From: Metabacillus bambusae
GTDB lineage: Bacteria > Bacillota > Bacilli > Bacillales > Bacillaceae
Direction: 5' to 3'
Assembly (NCBI RefSeq): GCF_017497975.1
Contig: NZ_JAGDEL010000016.1
Coordinates: forward strand, 1 to 64,000
Length of the DNA: 64,000 nucleotides
This document shows positions 53,905-62,509 of the stretch, in pieces. The notes beneath the pieces were generated by a model. The model did not search any database, was not told where the DNA came from, and saw nothing but the letters and a program-made list of their open reading frames with translations. Position 1 is the first letter of the stretch, and each line of letters begins with the position of its first letter. The translations under genes were made by a program, and so were the position numbers.

Positions 53905-53919
53905 TGTAAGCGCTTTTCA
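53905..53919. promoter_or_regulatory. cre site for CcpA
   Basis: TGTAAGCGCTTTTCA matches the CcpA consensus TGWAAnCGnTnnCA fully. It lies just upstream of the paired operators, about 75 bases from the TIM-barrel start. Confidence 0.78.
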
Positions 53920-53993
53920 AGCGGAATTTTTATTTTATTAATTTTTACATTCCGATGGTTGGTTCTACTGTTCCTCAATTTTTAAGTGCATAT

Positions 53994-54040
53994 TAAAAAA
54001 CTGAAACATTATCTTTAATTTCTAAAGATAACGTTTCAGT
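53994..54040 (-). terminator. terminator of the LXG gene
   Basis: CTGAAACgTTATCTTTA and TAAAGATAAtGTTTCAG pair with one mismatch; TTTTTT follows on the minus strand, just past the stop at 54080. Confidence 0.8.
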
Positions 54041-54079
54041 TCAATGACTTGATTCAACTCGTCTTCTACTGCTTTAATG

Positions 54080-54886
54080 TCATTCTGTATCACTAGTAAA
54101 CTCATTTGTATCCGCTTTAATATCATTTGCTAGCTGATTTTCTAATTCCTTTTGCTTCTTTAGCTCTTCTCTAAATTTTTCTTGCTCATCTTTAAAGGTT
54201 AGGTATTCCTTTGCTTTGAGATCTGCTTGTTTTTTTAATTGATAGACTTCGCTTGTCTTATAGGCTTCGTTGTTAAAGTGTAGCGGTGAGATTTGAACTC
54301 CTTGACGAGATGATTCTTGGAGTTGTCGAAATAGGGTTGTGACATATTGTTCGTCTGCTTCAGTTGTTTGGTATTCTGTTTTAAGTTCATGATCTAAGTT
54401 ATCCAATGCACGTATCGTGTCTCTACGCAGCATTTCTGCACGATCAGTACTCTCTTCGAAGCGGTCTTTTGAAAATGCTTCAAGTTCAATCAGGTCACCA
54501 ATTCGTTTAAAAATGGAAGTTAGTGTGGAGTGTTGGTTTATAACGATCTCTTCTGAGAGGTTAGCAGAATGGGGTAGTTCATCTTCAAGAAATGGGATAT
54601 GAATCACTGTGTCTCCAGCTAAGTCCCTAGCCTCGGTTGTGCCACCGATTCCATTAAAAAATGAAATCCGTATAGTTATAAGAGAGAGCCATGCTTCTAT
54701 GACGTCAATTTGTGCTTGATAAAATTCTTTTATAGCTGTAGCTCCCTCTCCCGTAAAGTTTTCATCAAGATTCACAACATCCTGACATTTCAGTTTTAAT
54801 TGTTCAAGATTTTCACGAAGTTCCTGGTACTGCTTAGCCCTTGCTTCCATGGAATCTACTAATGTCTTTGCATCAAAAACTTTCAC
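54080..54886 (-). CDS. LXG-domain protein without a toxin domain
   Basis: 268 residues. The N-terminal 200 residues have the LXG type VII secretion (WXG100-like helical) pattern: MKVFDAKTLVDSMEARAKQY and NFTGEGATAIKEFYQ. The remainder is a charged coiled coil (KEYLTFKDEQEKFREELKKQ) and it ends at residue 268. LXG toxins are typically 450-650 residues with a C-terminal nuclease or other toxin and a downstream immunity gene. Neither is here. ATG without strong SD; GGTACC-AGGG only. Confidence 0.82.
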   Translation of the reverse strand: MKVFDAKTLVDSMEARAKQYQELRENLEQLKLKCQDVVNLDENFTGEGATAIKEFYQAQIDVIEAWLSLITIRISFFNGIGGTTEARDLAGDTVIHIPFLEDELPHSANLSEEIVINQHSTLTSIFKRIGDLIELEAFSKDRFEESTDRAEMLRRDTIRALDNLDHELKTEYQTTEADEQYVTTLFRQLQESSRQGVQISPLHFNNEAYKTSEVYQLKKQADLKAKEYLTFKDEQEKFREELKKQKELENQLANDIKADTNEFTSDTE

Positions 54887-55201
54887 AGGTACCTTTCCCT
54901 TCTTTGATCTTCTATATAAAATGTAGATTAAAATACAATTGAATTAGATACCATTATACATCGGTATTTCTACTATACACATGAACCATTTTTCCTTAAA
55001 TATCTTACGTTCCACAGTACTATTTTTCATGTAATTTTTTTTATATCATTTCAAAAGTAGGATACATGTATATTTCGTAAATGTCCCGAACTAAAGTACT
55101 AATAGTAGACTTTAGCATGAGAAACACATTCATAAACCCAAAAATAATCCACCCAATTTTATTTTGGATGGGTCATTAGCTATTGTTTATATTTGATCTT
55201 T
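54887..55201. other. gene-free stretch with a weak hairpin
   Basis: AT-rich spacer. A weak CCACCCA/TGGATGGG hairpin near 55150-55175 could end the aminotransferase message. No LXG helper gene (WXG100-like) is present. Confidence 0.5.
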
Positions 55202-56500
55202 TTACTCATTACTTTCTATCTCATGTATTGAATCATCTAATATACGAATCACTTTTACAACTTCTTCGCTTTTAATGATAAGTGGTGGTGCAATCACAAT
55301 TGTATCCTGCCCATCAAATAGGACAGAGCGACAAATAAGTCCGCGTTTAGCTGCTTCATTGACGATTAGTGGTGACACGGGTGATTTACGATTTTTATCT
55401 ATGAATTCAATCGCAGCCATTAGACCAAGACCTCTTACTTCACCAACAATTTTCCTTTTTCCTTGAATTTGTTTAAGACCTGCTAGTAGTTTTTCTCCCA
55501 TAGTCTTAGCATTTTCAATGAGATTTTCCTTTTCAACCAACTCGATATTTTTCAGGGCAACTCCACATGCCATCGCATGGCCGCTATACGTATATCCGTG
55601 TAATAACGTCCCTGTTGAAAGCTTCTTAAACTCTTCATGAATTTGTTCAGATAACATGACCCCACCAAGCTGTGCATAGCCACTAGATACTCCTTTTGCA
55701 AAACACATCATATCAGGAGTGACACCGTAGTGTTCAATACCAAACCATTTACCTGTTCGTCCAAATCCTGTAATGACTTCATCAGTCAAAAACAAGATTC
55801 CATACTCCACACATATATTCTTTACTTCTTTAAAGTAATTCTCAGGTGCAATATGCACGCCACCAGCACCTTGAATTGGTTCCGCGATAAACGCAGCGAT
55901 CGTATCAGGGCCTTCTGCTTCAATTAATTTTCGTAAAGCAGAGGAATTAAAATGGGCAACATGAAAAAAGTCTGGTGCTAGTGAACTAGTAAATTCTCTA
56001 AACGGCTGCAACCCTGTAGCACTTGTCGCTCCCATGGTCACACCATGATACGATTTTGTTCTGGAGATTATTTTTTTTCGTTCTGGTTTTCCTTTTAAGA
56101 TCCAATAGTGGCGGGCCAGCTTATAGGCTGTATCATTTGCCTCAGACCCACCTGATGTAAAAAATGTGGCTTGTAAATCACCCGGTGCCAAAGCTGCAAG
56201 ACTAGCAGATAATCGAATCGCGGGTTCATTACTAAACGTTCCAAAACAAGAGCTATAGGCGAGCTTTGCCATTTGCTCTTTAGCAACATCGCCTAATTCC
56301 GTTCTTCCATGTCCCACATTCACATTCCAAAGTGATGACATCCCATCAATCACAACATTTCCTTTGATATCCTCTAGGTAAATCCCTCTCCCTTCTTTGA
56401 AAATAAACGAAGGGCCCATATCCTGCTGTTGTTGGATTGAAGATGTAGGATGAAGAAAATGCCTTTTATCTAGTTCTTCCAACTGACCAAACTCATCCAT
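55202..56500 (-). CDS. class III PLP-dependent aminotransferase (omega-type)
   Basis: 432 residues. PLP lysine in CFAKGVSSGYAQLGG, the cofactor-binding DEVITGFGRTG, and TSGGSEAND. It belongs to the omega-aminotransferase group that includes beta-alanine:pyruvate and similar enzymes. It is the last gene of a five-gene cluster with M20, CoA-transferase and second aminotransferase genes. GGGGAAATTCTGA precedes the ATG. Confidence 0.9.
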   Translation of the reverse strand: MDEFGQLEELDKRHFLHPTSSIQQQQDMGPSFIFKEGRGIYLEDIKGNVVIDGMSSLWNVNVGHGRTELGDVAKEQMAKLAYSSCFGTFSNEPAIRLSASLAALAPGDLQATFFTSGGSEANDTAYKLARHYWILKGKPERKKIISRTKSYHGVTMGATSATGLQPFREFTSSLAPDFFHVAHFNSSALRKLIEAEGPDTIAAFIAEPIQGAGGVHIAPENYFKEVKNICVEYGILFLTDEVITGFGRTGKWFGIEHYGVTPDMMCFAKGVSSGYAQLGGVMLSEQIHEEFKKLSTGTLLHGYTYSGHAMACGVALKNIELVEKENLIENAKTMGEKLLAGLKQIQGKRKIVGEVRGLGLMAAIEFIDKNRKSPVSPLIVNEAAKRGLICRSVLFDGQDTIVIAPPLIIKSEEVVKVIRILDDSIHEIESNE

Positions 56501-56553
56501 TCAGAATTTCCCCTTTCTGTTTTAAGTATGGTACCAGACACTTCGACATCATT

Positions 56554-57849
56554 CTAAAGGACTCGGGTGGAGGCAGGCACACCACACCAATCGACGATCG
56601 TTAACGCAATAATCTCTGCCACTTCAAACACTTTATCAATCTCAATATATTCATTCGGAAAGTGAGCTTTTTCGGTTACACCAGGCCCAAACACAATTGT
56701 CGGGGTTTCTCCAAAACTAGTTAACAGACCTCCATCTGTTCCCCATGGAGACGCTTCAATGACTGGTTCTTCACCTAAAACGTCACGATAACTCGATGTT
56801 AATTTTCCAATTAGCTCATGTTCAAGGCCGATTGAACCAGGCACCCATCTAGCACCGAACCACTCAAGTATTGCTGGATGCTCTTCAAACCAAGGATCAA
56901 TATCCTTAAGGCTTTCGATCCAGCCTTCCATTTCGTGCTTTGCCTCCGCAATTGTTTCTTCAGGAGAGATACCCATTCGTCCTTCCAATTTAACAAGATC
57001 CGCGACTGAGGAGGGCCAATCTCCACCTTCAATTTTTCCTACATTGATTGGGATTGGGATTGGAATTTTGCTATAAAGCGGATCAGTAATTCGCTGATTT
57101 CTACGTTTTTCTAGCTCTCTAATATGTTCTACAACAAGAAGGGATTTCTCAATTGCGCTTACTCCCTCATAACGAGTACCACCATGGGCTGAGCGACCCT
57201 TAACATGGATTCTGAACCACATTGATCCTTGTTGTTTCGGAAAAATCTTCAAATTCGTTGGTTCTGGGATTATGGCAGCATCTGCCTTATAACCTCGTAA
57301 AATTGCAGCCAATGTGCCTAAACCACCGCTTTCCTCTTCAATCACACTTTGAAAAATAACATCTCCTTTTAAAGGAATTCCAAGGGCACGAAGCGCAGAT
57401 AAAGCTAAAAGTAGGGAAACATTTCCACCTTTCATATCGGTTGCACCACGTCCATATATTTTCCCATCAATGATTTTTCCACTATAAGGGGCATGTTCCC
57501 ATTGTTCTAAGTCTCCTTCAGGAACAACATCAATATGACCATTTAAAATTAGGGAACGTCCATCACCTGTTCCTTTTAAAATGCCGACAACATTTGGACT
57601 GCCAATAAACTCCTGCCGCGAAGAGGAAAAATTTGGATGGTCGCTTAATTTGCTCCCATCAGGCTCCCATACATCAACCTTTAACCCTATTTTATGCAGT
57701 GTTTTAATGACAACCTTTTGTGCTTGTTGCTCATTGCCTTGTGTACTATCAGCTTGCACTAATTTTTGTAGGAGCTTGACACCATGTACTCGGTTCGATG
57801 TTAGCCACTGATTAATCTGAGATTGTAACATTTTCCGCTCATCACTCAC
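56554..57849 (-). CDS. yodQ: M20-family deacetylase/peptidase, YodQ-like
   Basis: 431 residues. Metal-site motifs: NGHIDVVPEGD, YGRGATDMKGG, and IIPEPTNL, EEESGG, all of the ArgE/DapE type. YodQ in the B. subtilis kamA-yodPQRST cluster is the deacylase of this operon. GTG start after GGAGGAG. The last codons (encoding CGVPASTRVL) overlap a dispersed repeat (56561-56580). Its terminal Cys-Gly region differs from relatives for that reason. Confidence 0.88.
   Translation of the reverse strand: MSDERKMLQSQINQWLTSNRVHGVKLLQKLVQADSTQGNEQQAQKVVIKTLHKIGLKVDVWEPDGSKLSDHPNFSSSRQEFIGSPNVVGILKGTGDGRSLILNGHIDVVPEGDLEQWEHAPYSGKIIDGKIYGRGATDMKGGNVSLLLALSALRALGIPLKGDVIFQSVIEEESGGLGTLAAILRGYKADAAIIPEPTNLKIFPKQQGSMWFRIHVKGRSAHGGTRYEGVSAIEKSLLVVEHIRELEKRRNQRITDPLYSKIPIPIPINVGKIEGGDWPSSVADLVKLEGRMGISPEETIAEAKHEMEGWIESLKDIDPWFEEHPAILEWFGARWVPGSIGLEHELIGKLTSSYRDVLGEEPVIEASPWGTDGGLLTSFGETPTIVFGPGVTEKAHFPNEYIEIDKVFEVAEIIALTIVDWCGVPASTRVL
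56561..56580. repeat. short dispersed repeat C1
   Basis: actcgggtggaggcaggcac, matching 58600-58619 at 18 of 20 bases. This copy lies inside the last codons of the M20 gene. Confidence 0.65.
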
Positions 57850-57878
57850 TCTACTCTCCTCCTTAAATGAGTTCCGAT

Positions 57879-58541
57879 TTAGGTAACCGTTGTGATCTCT
57901 TCAGAAATCATCAATGGTGCGTCCGTTTTAAGCGTGACTTCTTCTGCTGTAAAGGGTGCCATAACTTCTTTTAATAGTAGCCCCTTATCTGTTACTTCGA
58001 TTACGGCCATATCTGTAATGATCATACTGACACACGCTTTTGCGGTTATAGGCAATGTACAGGTTTTCAAAATTTTCGGTTCACCTTTTTTATTACAATG
58101 GTTCATCACCACAATGACTTTTTTTGCTTTTTTAGCAAGCTCCATCGCCCCACCAATTCCCGGTACTCTTTTTCCTGGAACAATCCAGTTTGCCAAATCA
58201 CCTTTTTCACTTACTTCAAGCCCACCAAGTATCGTTATATCCAAATAACCTGAGCGAATCATCCCAAATGCAGTAGCACTGTCAAAATAAGAAGCACCGG
58301 GGACAATTGTTACTGGAAAACCTCCAGCATTACATAATGTTGGGTCCTCTTCACCCTTTTCTGGTGATTTTCCCATTCCAAGTATTCCATTTTCCGCATG
58401 GAACATCACATAAACGTCATGTGGAAGGTGATTAGGAACTAGTGAAGGAATCCCAATTCCTAAATTAACAATCATGCCGTCTTTAATTTCCTTTGCTGCT
58501 CGTTTTGCGATTCGGTTTCTTATATCATGACTCATGCTCAT
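57879..58541 (-). CDS. yodR: CoA-transferase subunit B, YodR-like
   Basis: 220 residues. The beta subunit signature of class I CoA transferases: GIPSLVPNHLP, the catalytic-Glu region FHAENGILGMG, and GGLEVSEKGDLANW. It moves CoA between acyl-CoA and carboxylic acids together with the alpha subunit. AGGGGTGATAGGAA precedes the ATG; spacing to the alpha-subunit gene is 82 bases. Confidence 0.92.
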   Translation of the reverse strand: MSMSHDIRNRIAKRAAKEIKDGMIVNLGIGIPSLVPNHLPHDVYVMFHAENGILGMGKSPEKGEEDPTLCNAGGFPVTIVPGASYFDSATAFGMIRSGYLDITILGGLEVSEKGDLANWIVPGKRVPGIGGAMELAKKAKKVIVVMNHCNKKGEPKILKTCTLPITAKACVSMIITDMAVIEVTDKGLLLKEVMAPFTAEEVTLKTDAPLMISEEITTVT

Positions 58542-58599
58542 TTCCTATCACCCCTATGCACAAGATCTGCAATGCCTTTCCTCGACAATTTCTTACAAA

Positions 58600-58619
58600 A
58601 CTCGGGTGGTGACAGGCAC
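58600..58619. repeat. short dispersed repeat C2
   Basis: actcgggtggtgacaggcac lies between the two CoA-transferase genes, next to the alpha-subunit stop codon. See 56561-56580. Confidence 0.65.
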
Positions 58620-58623
58620 TCAC

Positions 58624-59328
58624 CTACTCCCACGCCCACTTCCAATCAACCCCAGAACTCTGTACAACAAGATCCACATATATTCCTGGTGTAACGATCA
58701 TTTCCGGGTCAAGCTCACCCACCTCAACAATTTCTTCGACCTCGGCAATTGTATATCTTCCTGCCATTGCCACTAAGGGATTTGTGTTACGGGCGCTCGT
58801 TTCATAGATTAGATTGCCAAAAGTATCGGCTTTTTTCGCGTAGACAATTGCGATATCAGCTGTTAGTGCTGATTCAAGTAAATACTCCCGACCGTTAACC
58901 GTCACCTTTTGCTTCCCTTCTTCTACCATACTATCAAGCCCAATATCTGTTAAAATCCCACCGAGACCAACGCCGCCCGCACGAATGCGTTCAGCTAATG
59001 TTCCTTGTGGTGAAAATTCAACCTTCATTTTCCCCTCCATCATTAATTGACCAGCGACTGGATTTGAGCCAATATGAGAAACGATTAGTCTACTTGCTCT
59101 ACCTTGACTCACTAGTCGGCCAATTCCGATGTCAGGAAATCCACTATCATTTCCAATCAAGGTTAAATCGTTAACCCCTTTTTCAAGGATTCCATTTATA
59201 ACTGTTGGAGGATTACCGATTCCTCCGAATCCGCCGAACATGATGGTACATCCATCTTGGATACGGAACATTGAATCTTCAATACTGCCAACTTTGTTGA
59301 TTGACTTCTTTGGAGGTGTTGTCGTCAC
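58624..59328 (-). CDS. yodS: CoA-transferase subunit A, YodS-like
   Basis: 234 residues. Alpha subunit of class I CoA transferase: IMFGGFGGIGNPPTVINGIL, GNDSGFPD and MEGKMKVEFSPQGTLAERIR. GTG start with GGGGGATGAGG upstream. It lies 12 bases after the aminotransferase stop, so co-transcribed and probably translationally coupled. Confidence 0.92.
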   Translation of the reverse strand: MTTTPPKKSINKVGSIEDSMFRIQDGCTIMFGGFGGIGNPPTVINGILEKGVNDLTLIGNDSGFPDIGIGRLVSQGRASRLIVSHIGSNPVAGQLMMEGKMKVEFSPQGTLAERIRAGGVGLGGILTDIGLDSMVEEGKQKVTVNGREYLLESALTADIAIVYAKKADTFGNLIYETSARNTNPLVAMAGRYTIAEVEEIVEVGELDPEMIVTPGIYVDLVVQSSGVDWKWAWE

Positions 59329-59340
59329 ATCCTCATCCCC

Positions 59341-60678
59341 CTAACTAAGATCATACTGAACCTCAAGTAGCGTTTCTTTGAAAATATCAACTAACTGATC
59401 CATTTCTGGTTTTGTAATGACAAATGGCGGAGAAATTATCACTGCATCACCATGTGCTCCCTCGTTCCCCGCAGATGCCGGATAAATAAGCAATCCTTTG
59501 TCTCTAGCTTTTTCAACGACTTTACTTGTAATGCCAGTTTTTGCACTAAACGGTTGCTTTATCTTGTAATCAGCGACAAACTCGACACCAATCATTAAAC
59601 CTTTTCCACGAACATCACCAATTATGTCAACTCTCTTTTTTAGTTCTTGTAGCTTTTGTAGCAAGTATTTACCACTTTCTTCCACCTTTTCTACCAATCT
59701 ATTCGTTTCGATATATTCAAGTACAGCTAAGGCAACCGCAGCCGATTGTGGATTTGCGCTATAGGTATGACCACTCATAATCGACCCTGAGCCATTTAAA
59801 ATTGGTTTCATGACCTTTTCACTAGCAAGCGTAGCTGCAATCGCTGTATAGCCTGCACTCATTCCCTTTCCAAGAGCGATAATATCTGGCTTTATTCCCC
59901 AGTGATCCATCCCTAACATTTTCCCGGTACGACCAATGCCTGTCATCACTTCATCAGCAATAAATAAAATATTATTCCTTTCACAAATGTCTGATAACTT
60001 TTGATAATAGCCTTCTGGAGGAACAATGACACCACCAGCAGCACCTATGATTGGTTCTGCAATAAATGCTGCAATATGCTCGGCACCGATCCGGGTAATC
60101 GCTGTTTCTAATTCATTGGCACAAAACAACTGGCAGTCAGGATAGGTTTGGTTAAATGGACAGCGGTAACAATATGGAGGTGAAACGCTTGGGAAGTCTT
60201 CTAACAATGGGACAAACCGTTCCCGTCGTTTGACATGTCCTGACATTGACAAAGCTCCAAGCGTGATGCCGTGATAACTGACCCAGCGTGAAAGAATTTT
60301 ATGTTTCCGAAAATCTCCCTGCTCCTGCCAATGCTGGATGGCAATTTTCATCGCCGTTTCTGTTGCCTCAGAGCCACTATTGACGAAGAATGACCAATAG
60401 TCATGATCAGCACCTATAAGCTCATTTAATTTTTGAGCGAGCTTTTCTGCCGGCTCTGACGTAAATTGTGAACGATACACAAAGGAGACTTTTTTTGCTT
60501 GCTCATGCATCGCTTCAATAATTTCAGGAACCCGATGGCCAATACTTGCAGTGACTGCACCTGAGGACCCATCTATATAGCTCTTTCCAGTATCATCATA
60601 CAGATAGATCCCATCACCATGGGTGGCTATTGGGTACATGTCATTCATCATTGGTTTAATCAATAACGAACGTTTCAT
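59341..60678 (-). CDS. yodT: class III aminotransferase, YodT-like
   Basis: About 445 residues from the ATG at 60678, six bases after GAGGTG; the GTG at 60687 overlaps that site. PLP lysine in ALGKGMSAGYTAIAATL, DEVMTGIGRTGKM and NSGSEATETAMK. In B. subtilis yodT closes the kamA-yodPQRST operon. Here it is the first of the acyl-CoA/aminotransferase genes after YokU. Substrate unknown. Confidence 0.9.
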   Translation of the reverse strand: MKRSLLIKPMMNDMYPIATHGDGIYLYDDTGKSYIDGSSGAVTASIGHRVPEIIEAMHEQAKKVSFVYRSQFTSEPAEKLAQKLNELIGADHDYWSFFVNSGSEATETAMKIAIQHWQEQGDFRKHKILSRWVSYHGITLGALSMSGHVKRRERFVPLLEDFPSVSPPYCYRCPFNQTYPDCQLFCANELETAITRIGAEHIAAFIAEPIIGAAGGVIVPPEGYYQKLSDICERNNILFIADEVMTGIGRTGKMLGMDHWGIKPDIIALGKGMSAGYTAIAATLASEKVMKPILNGSGSIMSGHTYSANPQSAAVALAVLEYIETNRLVEKVEESGKYLLQKLQELKKRVDIIGDVRGKGLMIGVEFVADYKIKQPFSAKTGITSKVVEKARDKGLLIYPASAGNEGAHGDAVIISPPFVITKPEMDQLVDIFKETLLEVQYDLS

Positions 60679-60881
60679 ACGAATCACCTCTTTCGACTAT
60701 ACTGTTTTCAAATGATACAACCATAATCACGATTTATTGTCTGAAAATGAGGTTTTTTTCTCCAACATAACGTTTTATTGTCTTGTTTTTAATTTTATTG
60801 TCCGAAATCAACAAGATATCGACTAATCTACAATTTTCGACATATTCATCAACCAACACTGAGGCTACATATTAGCTTAAA

Positions 60882-61154
60882 CTAAAATTTAAAATAATTT
60901 CTTTTTAACAATTTTGGCTGAGCCATCAGTGATTCATAAGCAATTTCTTTTCCAAGCTTACTCGTATCAATTAATAAAAGCTGATCCTCTAGTGCCTCAA
61001 TCGTTGCTTCTGTTTGATATTCCATTCCACATGTAGAACACTTCATTCCAGGTGTTTCGGTTATTTCAATTGCACGTGTTCCATCTGGAAGTTCCCAATA
61101 AACGGTACAAGTGATTTCTTCGACCTTGGACTCATCACACCATTCACAGTTCAT
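60882..61154 (-). CDS. yokU: YokU-family zinc-finger protein
   Basis: 90 residues. Two CxxC pairs (CEWC, CSTC) in a YgiT-type zinc finger at the N-terminus (NCEWCDESKVEEITCTVYWE), then a helical tail. YokU-family genes often accompany kamA in Bacillaceae, and this one lies 25 bases after it. Role unknown. ATG with AGGTGTG upstream. Confidence 0.85.
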   Translation of the reverse strand: MNCEWCDESKVEEITCTVYWELPDGTRAIEITETPGMKCSTCGMEYQTEATIEALEDQLLLIDTSKLGKEIAYESLMAQPKLLKRNYFKF

Positions 61155-61178
61155 GTCATTCTCACACCTCCTGGTTAG

Positions 61179-61596
61179 TTACTCCGTATCTTTGTTTTCC
61201 TTTTTTAATTGTGCTCGATATTTTTTCTCTTTTAATTCATCACGCTTTTCACGCTTCTCTTTCAATGTTGAATAAGTTGGGCTTTGTTGAAAACTCTGTC
61301 TGCGATCATATCGTTCAAGTGAATCTGGAACAAGATTAAATTGCTCATCATTTAATAAGCCGCTAATTCCTATTTTCGTTGGTTTCATATCGTGGCTTTG
61401 GTAAATTCCATTAAAATAATCATCCGCACGCCCAGCAACATAATTTTCTGGTTCTGGATAAGTGGTTATGACACCTTCAAAATTGCGTAACACTGTCTTT
61501 GTAGGACTTTGAGAAATCAGATAATTTGGCTGTAAAGTAATTTTTCCACCACCACCAGGTGCATCGACGACAAAGGCTGGTACTGCATTTCTTAAG
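61179..61596 (-). pseudogene. kamA: 3' fragment of lysine 2,3-aminomutase
   Basis: In frame from about 61590 the DNA reads NAVPAFVVDAPGGGGKITLQ, PNYLISQSPTKTVLRNFEGV and ITTYPEPENYVA, ending DELKEKKYRAQLKKENKDTE. This is the C-terminal third of KamA, the radical-SAM, PLP enzyme that makes beta-lysine. The N-terminal two thirds, with the CxxxCxxC cluster and PLP site, are missing: the phage-like element begins at the break. Confidence 0.9.
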
Positions 61597-61611
61597 TGAT
61601 GTAATATTAAG

Positions 61612-61648
61612 CAAAAAAAAGAGAGCTTACTTTTTAGTAGCTCTGCTC
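61612..61648 (-). terminator. terminator at the element boundary
   Basis: On the minus strand AGAGCTACT pairs with AGTAAGCTCT and is followed by TTTTTTTT. It includes the stop of the 45-residue gene and lies within 30 bases of the kamA break. Confidence 0.75.
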
Positions 61649-61764
61649 TTTCTCGCATGTATAGATATTAAACTCTGTGCAATACGTTCTATATTTGGCT
61701 TATTAACTTCTGTTATTGTACATTTAGGTCTGTCCTGTAAGGATTGCTCTTGTTGTTTAGACAT
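61627..61764 (-). CDS. 45-residue phage-like protein
   Basis: Too short for usual ORF lists but with GGAGG before the ATG and a terminator at its end. It reads MSKQQEQSLQDRPKCTITEV, then NKPNIERIAQSLISIHARKS and RATKK. Acidic/polar start and basic tail, a shape seen in small phage accessory or excisionase-like proteins, but no family is recognised. Last gene before the kamA junction. Confidence 0.65.
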   Translation of the reverse strand: MSKQQEQSLQDRPKCTITEVNKPNIERIAQSLISIHARKSRATKK

Positions 61765-61837
61765 ATACGCAGCCTCCTACATTAACCTTTTCTATAACAA
61801 TATGAATATATGAATTTGTACTATTCCCTAATCTCAT
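61757..61837 (-). CDS. possible 26-residue leader peptide
   Basis: AGGGGGCGTAGAT precedes an ATG; the frame ends inside the start of the 45-residue gene (8-base overlap), the layout of a coupled leader. The peptide (MRLGNSTNSYIHIVIEKVNV...) has no family. Confidence 0.45.
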   Translation of the reverse strand: MRLGNSTNSYIHIVIEKVNVGGCVYV

Positions 61838-61966
61838 ATCTACGCCCCCTGTTGTTTTTATTTCTTACAGGTGGATAGGCGCAGCTTGTCTTTCTCGTTG
61901 GTATTCGTTAAACAAAAAATAGACGCAAGATATAAGCGGTATGCCTATGCCTGCGCTTCTTTCGTC

Positions 61967-62509
61967 CTAGTTTTCGTTTTTCTGCTGCGTCAAAGCTCTA
62001 TATACATCTATACTTGGCTCTATTTTTTCGCCCTCTGCGTTTACTACATAGCCATCCTCGCTTACATTCGTAATGTGTATAACGAAGTAGAGTTTTCTAC
62101 GCTTAATTTGTTCGTAAAAATCTACGGTCTTAATTAGTCCGTTCGCTTCTAAGATATTACTTAACGCAGCTATACGATTTCGACTAATACGCATTAGCTG
62201 CGCTAAGTTCTCCGTACTAACCCAACTAGCGCCCAAATAGTCGTTATTTTCGTCTGTATTCGCATAGCTTAGTAGAATACTATATAAAAACGCTATGTCC
62301 TGTATGTTAGGCTTTCGCTTTGCTCCTGCGTATGCTTTGTCGTATGCGTCGCTAATAATTCTCGGTATGACTTCCTTAAAAACTGCGTTAGGAAGAACAC
62401 TCCAACCGCCTTTATCCAGTAGCTGCTCTTTCTGTTCTTTCGCATATTCTCTCGTCTTGCGTATATTTTTCTTCGCAGCTTTTGATCGTTCGTTACTGTT
62501 ACTTTCCAT
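61967..62509 (-). CDS. winged-helix phage protein
   Basis: 180 residues. N-terminal charged region, then about residues 45-160 with ASWVSTENLAQLMRISRNRI and AALSNILEANGLIKTVDFYE, a winged-helix arrangement of the sort found in phage and plasmid replication initiators. No recognised enzyme motif. ATG start; ribosome binding site not strong. Phage codon usage differs from the host genes. Confidence 0.6.
   Translation of the reverse strand: MESNSNERSKAAKKNIRKTREYAKEQKEQLLDKGGWSVLPNAVFKEVIPRIISDAYDKAYAGAKRKPNIQDIAFLYSILLSYANTDENNDYLGASWVSTENLAQLMRISRNRIAALSNILEANGLIKTVDFYEQIKRRKLYFVIHITNVSEDGYVVNAEGEKIEPSIDVYRALTQQKNEN

Noticed and set aside
61871-62137. Plus-strand 88-codon frame in the phage region
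   Set aside because: Opposite to the winged-helix gene, with no Shine-Dalgarno sequence.
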